Positions 1-6,550 of a stretch of 6,550 nt of DNA are shown here, piece after piece. Location of the stretch: contig CANORX010000058.1 of assembly GCA_947569225.1 (NCBI GenBank), positions 1 through 6,550 of the forward strand, read 5' to 3'. Source of the stretch: an uncultured Clostridia bacterium. GTDB taxonomy: Bacteria > Bacillota_I > Bacilli_A > RF39 > UBA660. Positions within the stretch are counted from its first letter, which is position 1, and each line of letters starts with the position of its first letter. The translations under genes and the position numbers were made by a program. The notes beneath the pieces are model-generated. The model worked only from the letters and a program-made list of their open reading frames with translations. It was not told where the DNA came from and made no database searches.

Positions 1-1269
1 CTCAGTAAGGCCAAATCTCTGCATTAAAGTAGCCTTAGCTACTACATCGCTTTCGCTTTCTTTAATTATCTTTATAACTTCATCAATATTATCTAAAGCT
101 ATCTTATAACCTTCTAAAATATGAACACGCTTCTCAGCTCTATCTAACTCAAACCTAGTTCTTCTAATTATAACTTCTTTTTGAAAATCTATATACTTAG
201 AAATAATATGCTTTAATCCTAACAATCTAGGTTGATTTTGATCTAACATTAAGAAATTAATACCAAAAGTAGTTTGTAGTGCTGTATGCTTATATAAATT
301 ATTTAACACAACATTCGCATTTGCTTCCTTTTTTAAAGTAACAACTATCTTAATACCATTCTCCAAATTAGTTTCCTCATGCAAATCAGCAATACCATCA
401 ATTATTTTATCTCTAACTAGTTCTCCAATTCGCTGTTGCAAATCACGTTTATTAGTTTGATACGGTAGTTCTGTAATAATAAGCTTACTCTTACCATTAC
501 CTTCCTCAATTTCTACCTTACTTCTTATTGTAATAGAACCCTTACCAGTCTCATATGCCTTAACAATACCACTATTACCTAAAATAATCGCACCTGTAGG
601 AAAATCTGGCCCTTTAATAAAATTCATCAACTCTAAAGTTGTAATATCGGGATTATCAATATAAGCAACACAACCATCAATAACCTCTCCCAAATTATGA
701 GGAGGAATATTAGTAGCCATACCTACAGCAATACCCATAGTTCCATTTACCAAAATATTAGGAAACCTACTAGGAATAACTTTTGGTTCCTTTCTTGTAG
801 AATCAAAATTATCTACAAAATCTACAGTATTCTTATTAATATCACGAAGTAACTCCATTGATAACTTAGAAAGTCTTGCCTCTGTATAACGCATCGCAGC
901 TGCGCCATCTCCATCCATAGAACCAAAATTACCATGACCATCTATCAAAGTATGTCTATAACTAAAAGGTTGTGCCATCCTAACCAAAGACTCATAAATA
1001 GCTGAATCTCCATGTGGATGATAATTACCCATAACTTCTCCAACCGTTTTAGCACTTTTCCTAAAAGGCTTATCAGGTGTATAACCGCTCTCATACATAG
1101 AATATAAAATTCTTCTATGAACAGGCTTTAAACCATCTCTCAAATCAGGTAAAGCGCGAGAAACAATAACACTCATTGAATAATTCAAAAATGACTTATT
1201 CATTTCATCCACTATATTAGTATTTTGTAACTTATCAAAATCTATATTTTTTTCTAACTCATTCTCCAT
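1..1269 (-). CDS. gyrA: DNA gyrase subunit A, N-terminal 423 residues (partial, 3' end off the left edge)
   Basis: GyrA is the DNA breakage-reunion subunit of gyrase (A2B2), which introduces negative supercoils using ATP hydrolysed by GyrB. I translated the minus strand from the ATG at 1269; the frame stays open to base 1. The N-terminal winged-helix region is clear: [20 protein letters not shown] near residues 30-49, [10 protein letters not shown] at 84-93, and [18 protein letters not shown], which places the catalytic tyrosine at Tyr128. The tower-region motif [20 protein letters not shown] follows. The GDG before AAAMRYTE, and the position after gyrB, favour GyrA over ParC. The quinolone-determining positions equivalent to E. 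coli Ser83 and Asp87 are Ser89 and Glu93, a normally sensitive pair. About half of a protein of some 820-840 residues is present; the C-terminal DNA-wrapping domain is outside. It lies 14 bases after gyrB and is probably co-transcribed with it. Confidence 0.98.
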   Translation of the reverse strand, partial: MENELEKNIDFDKLQNTNIVDEMNKSFLNYSMSVIVSRALPDLRDGLKPVHRRILYSMYESGYTPDKPFRKSAKTVGEVMGNYHPHGDSAIYESLVRMAQPFSYRHTLIDGHGNFGSMDGDGAAAMRYTEARLSKLSMELLRDINKNTVDFVDNFDSTRKEPKVIPSRFPNILVNGTMGIAVGMATNIPPHNLGEVIDGCVAYIDNPDITTLELMNFIKGPDFPTGAIILGNSGIVKAYETGKGSITIRSKVEIEEGNGKSKLIITELPYQTNKRDLQQRIGELVRDKIIDGIADLHEETNLENGIKIVVTLKKEANANVVLNNLYKHTALQTTFGINFLMLDQNQPRLLGLKHIISKYIDFQKEVIIRRTRFELDRAEKRVHILEGYKIALDNIDEVIKIIKESESDVVAKATLMQRFGLTE

Positions 1270-1278
1270 AAATCCGCT

Positions 1279-1283
1279 ACCTC

Positions 1284-1285
<2 letters not shown>
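1279..1285 (-). promoter_or_regulatory. gyrA ribosome binding site overlapping the gyrB stop codon
   Basis: The minus strand reads AGGAGGT, nine bases before the gyrA ATG at 1269. Its first two bases are the last two of the gyrB TAG stop (1284-1286). Ribosomes terminating on gyrB therefore sit on the gyrA Shine-Dalgarno, which suggests coupled translation and equal subunit supply (inference). It also fixes the gyrA start. Confidence 0.85.
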
Positions 1286-4278
<2,993 letters not shown>

Positions 4279-4310
4279 TTTAAAACCTCTTTTACCTCAT
4301 ATAACAAAAA

Positions 4311-4342
4311 TAATAGGTATACAAGTACTCCTATACCTATTA
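4311..4342 (-). terminator. Hairpin with T-run between the comK-like gene and recF (terminator, leader hairpin or operator)
   Basis: A perfect 11-bp inverted repeat, TAATAGGTATA against TATACCTATTA, encloses a 10-base loop. On the minus strand it is followed at once by TTTTTG (4305-4310). That is the form of an intrinsic terminator for the upstream gene, although the stem is A+T-rich with only two G-C pairs. A strong extended -10 lies just upstream (4346-4354), so transcripts starting there would begin at or inside the first arm. The palindrome could instead be an operator across the recF start site. I cannot decide between these from sequence alone. Confidence 0.6.
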
Positions 4343-4345
4343 CTC

Positions 4346-4354
4346 ATTATATCA
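4346..4354 (-). promoter_or_regulatory. Candidate recF promoter (extended -10)
   Basis: The minus strand reads TGATATAAT, a perfect extended -10 (TGn plus TATAAT). No good -35 is seen at 16-18 bases upstream, which is tolerable for extended -10 promoters. A start near 4338-4340 would give a leader of about 60 bases to the recF ATG. A second TATAAT lies exactly 20 bases upstream (4366-4371), also without a clear -35. This would give recF-gyrB-gyrA a transcription start of their own. Confidence 0.5.
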
Positions 4355-4380
4355 CAAATATGCCCATTATACTAGTTTTT

Positions 4381-4839
4381 TTAATTATTTCTGGTAAATC
4401 TGTCTGATACTACAGCACTTAATCTAGAAGCCTTCAAAAATTGATTATTAAAACTATAATAAGAGACTGGGACTTCCATTTTATAACCATTCATAAATCT
4501 AATAATAGTTATCTTTTTCTTATTCTTACTAGGGTAAAAATCTTTAATATTATTATAATTTATCCACAAAGTATTACCTCTTGTTGTTGAAGAAACAGGA
4601 ATAAAAACCAATCTAGATGTCTCTTCTACCAATATAGGAGTCTTATACCTTGACTTAATAAACTTTTGACTACCCTTAAGCCTTGATTGATAACTAACGC
4701 CAAAATATTCGCAGCTATGCTCAATAACCTTAAAAGAAGTTTTATTAATATTATAAGTTGCTCGTTCTTCTAAAACCTTACATCGTCTATTACCATTTGG
4801 AATAACCGCAAGAGTCCTCTTACTAACTTCATAATCCAT
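4381..4839 (-). CDS. comK: ComK-family competence transcription factor, short form
   Basis: ComK is the DNA-binding activator of the natural-transformation genes in Bacilli. Recalled B. subtilis ComK (192 residues) aligns along nearly all of this 152-residue protein. Matching blocks are YEVSKRTLAVIP (YEVNGATIAVLP), HSCEYFGVSYQSRLKGS at 41-57 (RSCRFFGSSYAGRKAGT), KTPILVEETSRLVFIPVSST at 66-85 (KPPIMVDPSNQIFLFPTLSS), and NGYKMEVPVSYYSFNNQ at 117-133 (NGKTMELPISYNSFENQ). The protein stops soon after, at DRFTRNN, and lacks the C-terminal FMLYP region through which MecA-ClpCP binds B. subtilis ComK. The ATG at 4839 has AAGGAGG eight bases upstream, a strong site. The gene sits between dnaN and recF, where B. 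subtilis has yaaA. Family membership is firm; whether it drives competence here is inference. The symbol denotes the family. Confidence 0.88.
   Translation of the reverse strand: MDYEVSKRTLAVIPNGNRRCKVLEERATYNINKTSFKVIEHSCEYFGVSYQSRLKGSQKFIKSRYKTPILVEETSRLVFIPVSSTTRGNTLWINYNNIKDFYPSKNKKKITIIRFMNGYKMEVPVSYYSFNNQFLKASRLSAVVSDRFTRNN
4560..4568 (+). promoter_or_regulatory. Consensus DnaA box inside the comK-like gene
   Basis: TTATCCACA, the exact DnaA-box consensus, lies on the plus strand within the comK-like coding region. On the coding strand it spans Leu91-Trp92-Ile93. It is the only perfect box I found in the window. A rough base-composition estimate gives well under one perfect box expected by chance in this length, so it may be functional, but a single box within a gene can also be accidental. 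Confidence 0.5.
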
Positions 4840-4880
4840 AACCTTCTCCTCCTTTCTTAAGTCAAATATACTAGCACATA

Positions 4881-4910
4881 ATACTGTCGAAATTTGTTTA
4901 ATTATGTCGA
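4881..4910. repeat. Direct repeat (TGTCGA) with 20-bp period upstream of the comK-like gene
   Basis: The plus strand has ATACTGTCGA at 4881-4890 and ATTATGTCGA at 4901-4910. Eight of ten positions agree and the spacing is exactly 20 bp, about two helical turns, so both copies face the same side of the helix. They lie 42-71 bases before the comK-like ATG, where an operator would sit. On the coding strand each copy reads TCGACA, close to a -35 TTGACA, but I see no well-spaced -10. Candidate regulator-binding site. Confidence 0.4.
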
Positions 4911-4926
4911 CTTTTCAACAAAATTA

Positions 4927-4955
4927 AAAATACTCACTAAAAATGCAAGTATTTT
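4927..4955 (-). terminator. Weak hairpin just after dnaN
   Basis: On the minus strand AAAATACTTGC can pair with GTGAGTATTTT, an 11-bp stem with two G-U pairs around a 7-base loop. It begins seven bases after the dnaN stop. A broken T-rich stretch (TAATTTTG) follows. This is a weak or partial terminator at best, or an mRNA-stabilising hairpin; some read-through into the comK-like gene is likely, since no strong promoter is visible between the two. Confidence 0.4.
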
Positions 4956-4962
4956 AAATAAA

Positions 4963-6084
4963 CTAATAAGTTTTTATAGGTAAAATCAATTGAAGTAAAT
5001 CTCCATTATCATCCTCTCTTATAATAATAGGTTTTATTTCTCCATTAAAATAAATCATAACCTCTTCAGTGTTGAAACTTCTAAGTGCTTCCATCATATA
5101 CTTAGCACTAAAAGATATCTTAATATCCTCTCCCTTAACAACATCAATATCCATAACCTCTTCAATCTTACCTATTTCAGGACTACTAGAAGTTATCATT
5201 AACTTATTACCCTTAGTCTCCAAAGAAACAATATTTTTCTCTTTTGCCTGTGCTAATATAGAAGCTCTATCAATAATACTATAAAAATCATTTAAATTAA
5301 CTTTATAAATTATTTCAAACTCTGCTGGAACTAACTGATCAGTATTAGGATAACTACCATTTAACAAACTAGACTGAAATAAAATTCCATTATACCTAAA
5401 CAAAACCTTATTACTAAAAGCATGTAATTCTATCTCATCATCATCATTTTCTATCAGTTTTACAAATTCATTAATATTCTTAGCTGGAATAACCAAATTT
5501 ATATTATCACTCACCATACTCCCAAACTTAACATGCTTTTTAGCTAAACGATAAGAATCAGTAGCAACACATTCCAAACTATTTGCTATAATTTTTAAAT
5601 TAATACCAGTTAAAAGAGGCTTACTCTCTTGTTGACTAGTAGCAAAAACTGTTTGACTAACAATCTCTTTAAAATTACCTGCAGTTAACTTTATAGGATT
5701 ATCAATAAAATCTATCTTAATATTAGGAAAATCATTAACATCAAAACAATTTAAATTATACTTACTTGTTGGTGTAGATATAATTGCTTTCCCTCCATCT
5801 ATTTCCTCAATATCTATATCTTCAGCAGGTAGTTTTCTAATAATATCTAAAATAAACCTACCATAAATAACCATTTTCCCTTCTTCTCTAATATCCTTTA
5901 TTTCTTCCTTATCAATAAAAGCTTTAATAGTTATTTCATTATCAGTAGCAGTTAAAGATAAACCTTCACTAGTAAGTTCAAATAAAATACCATTAATAAC
6001 AGGAATAATATTCCTATTAGATAAAGCCCTTCCAACATTATTTAAATTATCAAGTAATACATTTTTATTAATTTTCAATTTCAT
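4963..6084 (-). CDS. dnaN: DNA polymerase III beta subunit (sliding clamp)
   Basis: DnaN forms a homodimeric ring around DNA that tethers the replicative polymerase and recruits many repair proteins. With the start at 6084 the protein has 373 residues, against 378 in B. subtilis. The N-terminus MKLKINKNVLLDNL aligns with MKFTIQKDRLVESV. Three clamp domains of about 120 residues each are expected. Recognisable blocks are TVFATSQQESKPLLTGINL at 145-163, TDSYRLA at 175-181 (lining the partner-peptide pocket in the family), LLNGSYPNTDQLVP at 240-253, SSSPEIGKIEE at 299-309, and the terminal LILPIKTY, close to LILPVRTY. I reject the in-frame ATG at 6102 because AAGGAGG at 6093-6099 would then be inside the gene; it sits eight bases before the ATG at 6084. 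A promoter at 6170-6198 could drive it in addition to read-through from dnaA. Confidence 0.98.
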   Translation of the reverse strand: MKLKINKNVLLDNLNNVGRALSNRNIIPVINGILFELTSEGLSLTATDNEITIKAFIDKEEIKDIREEGKMVIYGRFILDIIRKLPAEDIDIEEIDGGKAIISTPTSKYNLNCFDVNDFPNIKIDFIDNPIKLTAGNFKEIVSQTVFATSQQESKPLLTGINLKIIANSLECVATDSYRLAKKHVKFGSMVSDNINLVIPAKNINEFVKLIENDDDEIELHAFSNKVLFRYNGILFQSSLLNGSYPNTDQLVPAEFEIIYKVNLNDFYSIIDRASILAQAKEKNIVSLETKGNKLMITSSSPEIGKIEEVMDIDVVKGEDIKISFSAKYMMEALRSFNTEEVMIYFNGEIKPIIIREDDNGDLLQLILPIKTY

Positions 6085-6092
6085 AAATAATT

Positions 6093-6099
6093 CCTCCTT
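6093..6099 (-). promoter_or_regulatory. dnaN ribosome binding site (decides the start)
   Basis: AAGGAGG on the minus strand lies eight bases before the ATG at 6084. It overlaps codons 2-4 of the longer in-frame reading that would begin at 6102, which therefore has no site of its own and adds six residues not found in relatives. Confidence 0.9.
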
Positions 6100-6100
6100 C

Positions 6101-6136
6101 ATATTATTATTATTTATTAAATATTATTATTATTAA
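6101..6136. repeat. ATT-trinucleotide tract between dnaA and dnaN (candidate DNA unwinding element)
   Basis: The stretch contains only A and T. ATATTATTATTATT occurs at 6101-6114 and again at 6121-6134, a 14-bp direct repeat with 20-bp period. It directly abuts two DnaA-box-like 9-mers. Easily melted DNA next to DnaA boxes in the dnaA-dnaN gap is the layout of the B. subtilis unwinding site. The minus strand reads TAA repeats, similar in content to the DnaA-trio motif, but the polarity relative to the boxes does not obviously fit. Origin function is inference. Confidence 0.55.
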
Positions 6137-6154
6137 AGTGGACAATGTGTATAA
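6137..6154 (-). promoter_or_regulatory. Two abutting DnaA-box-like 9-mers (candidate oriC)
   Basis: On the minus strand TTATACACA (6146-6154) fits the TTATNCACA consensus, with one change from TTATCCACA. It is followed without a gap by TTGTCCACT (6137-6145), which has two changes. A weaker TTATTAACA lies at 6199-6207. Head-to-tail boxes beside an A+T tract between dnaA and dnaN are expected for a Bacillota origin, usually together with a larger box cluster upstream of dnaA, which is outside this window. Confidence 0.6.
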
Positions 6155-6169
6155 CATCATTTTTCACTT

Positions 6170-6198
6170 ATTTTACAAGAAACTTTGACACTTTTCAA
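6170..6198 (-). promoter_or_regulatory. Sigma-A-type promoter for dnaN
   Basis: On the minus strand TTGAAA (6193-6198) and TAAAAT (6170-6175) are separated by exactly 17 bases; each has five of six consensus bases. The predicted start near 6161-6164 gives an untranslated leader of about 75-80 bases. The two DnaA-box-like sites (6137-6154) lie just downstream of that start, so DnaA bound there could act as a roadblock to dnaN transcription (inference). Confidence 0.65.
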
Positions 6199-6225
6199 TG
6201 TTAATAACCCTATTTTACCAACATT
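6197..6225 (-). other. Hairpin directly after the dnaA stop codon
   Basis: On the minus strand AATGTTGGTAA can pair with TTATTAACATT, an 11-bp stem with two G-U pairs and a 7-base loop. It begins at the first base after the dnaA stop. No T-run follows, so it is not a standard intrinsic terminator. Its distal arm overlaps the first two bases of the dnaN -35 element. It could mark an RNA processing or stability point between dnaA and dnaN. Confidence 0.35.
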
Positions 6226-6550
6226 TTATTCACTCATCTTCAATTTTAATTCTGAAATAATTTTCTCAAGTTCAGAATTATTTTTAATATTCTCACTTAT
6301 CTTCTCATAAGCAAAAATAACTGTTGAATGATCTCTTCCACCAAACTCTATACCTATTCTAGGATAAGTCTCATCTGTAAGAGTTCTACATAAATACATA
6401 GCTATCTGCCTAGCATTAGCAATATCCTTACTCCGCTTTTTTCCTTTTAAATCATCTACAGTTAGCTTAAAATAATTAGCCACTACAGACATTATCTTTT
6501 TAATAGAATTATCAGTATATAACATATTACTAGTATATTCATTTAAAGCC
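6226..6550 (-). CDS. dnaA: Chromosomal replication initiator DnaA, C-terminal part (partial, 5' end off the right edge)
   Basis: DnaA is the AAA+ initiator that binds DnaA boxes and opens the origin. The minus-strand frame is open to the window edge, so 107 complete codons are visible, from ALNEYTSNM onward; the in-frame ATG at 6525 is internal, not a start. What remains is the end of the AAA+ lid and all of DNA-binding domain IV. It has the helix-turn-helix segment RSKDIANARQIAMYLCR and the DnaA signature IGIEFGGRDHSTVI, whose Asp-His-Ser correspond to the E. coli base-contacting Asp433, His434 and Thr435. The Ser for Thr change is conservative. The protein ends at KLKMSE. It is the first gene of the minus-strand series, and its gap to dnaN carries candidate origin elements. 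Confidence 0.97.
   Translation of the reverse strand, partial: ALNEYTSNMLYTDNSIKKIMSVVANYFKLTVDDLKGKKRSKDIANARQIAMYLCRTLTDETYPRIGIEFGGRDHSTVIFAYEKISENIKNNSELEKIISELKLKMSE

Noticed and set aside
1013..1021. TGTGGATGA, one mismatch from a DnaA box
   Set aside because: It encodes the conserved HPHGD motif of GyrA; coding constraint explains it.
4840..4962. ComK boxes (AAAA-N5-TTTT) for autoregulation of the comK-like gene
   Set aside because: A-runs and T-runs are present, but none with the 5-base spacing on either strand that I could find; spacing of 8 does not qualify.
5069..5284. 71-codon open frame on the plus strand
   Set aside because: It is antisense to dnaN; its hydrophobic, Ile/Ser-rich composition is what the complement of an A+T-rich gene gives.
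6085..6102. Longer dnaN starting at the ATG at 6102
   Set aside because: The Shine-Dalgarno AAGGAGG would be inside the gene, and relatives begin at the residue encoded at 6084.
6185..6190. TTGACA as a plus-strand -35
   Set aside because: No -10 lies at 16-18 bases downstream, and the only sequence beyond is the dnaA coding region in antisense.

Overview
The window is the replication-initiation gene cluster of a low-GC Gram-positive bacterium (Bacillota, Bacilli or a close AT-rich relative such as an Erysipelotrichia or RF39-type lineage). This rests on the gene order dnaA-dnaN-X-recF-gyrB-gyrA, strong AGGAGG-type ribosome binding sites, A+T-rich sequence (G+C roughly 30-35% by eye), and the Bacillus-like character of every protein. 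The genetic code is standard: UGG encodes Trp, and recF ends with UGA, overlapping gyrB.

All genes lie on the minus strand, so transcription runs from high to low coordinates. In that order: the C-terminal 107 codons of dnaA (cut by the right edge); a 123-base intergenic stretch up to the dnaA-proximal end of dnaN, holding a hairpin, a good sigma-A promoter, two abutting DnaA-box-like 9-mers and an (ATT)n tract; dnaN (beta clamp); a 123-base gap with a hairpin and a 20-bp-spaced direct repeat; a 152-codon ComK-family gene; a 102-base gap with an extended -10 and an 11-bp inverted repeat followed by a T-run; recF; gyrB, overlapping recF by 8 bases; and the first 423 codons of gyrA, cut by the left edge. 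There are no RNA genes, mobile elements or CRISPR arrays.

DnaA, DnaN and gyrase are the core of replication initiation, processivity and supercoil control, and RecF loads RecA at gaps. The most unusual point is the gene between dnaN and recF. In Bacillus subtilis this slot holds the small S4-domain gene yaaA. Here it holds a short homologue of ComK, the master transcription factor of natural competence, without the C-terminal MecA-recognition region of B. subtilis ComK. A perfect TTATCCACA DnaA box lies inside this comK-like gene, so competence control and replication initiation may be linked in this organism (inference).

A second point is that GyrB carries Gln at the position of E. coli Arg136, the main aminocoumarin contact, which predicts natural tolerance to novobiocin and coumermycin. 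GyrA has the quinolone-sensitive Ser and acidic residues.
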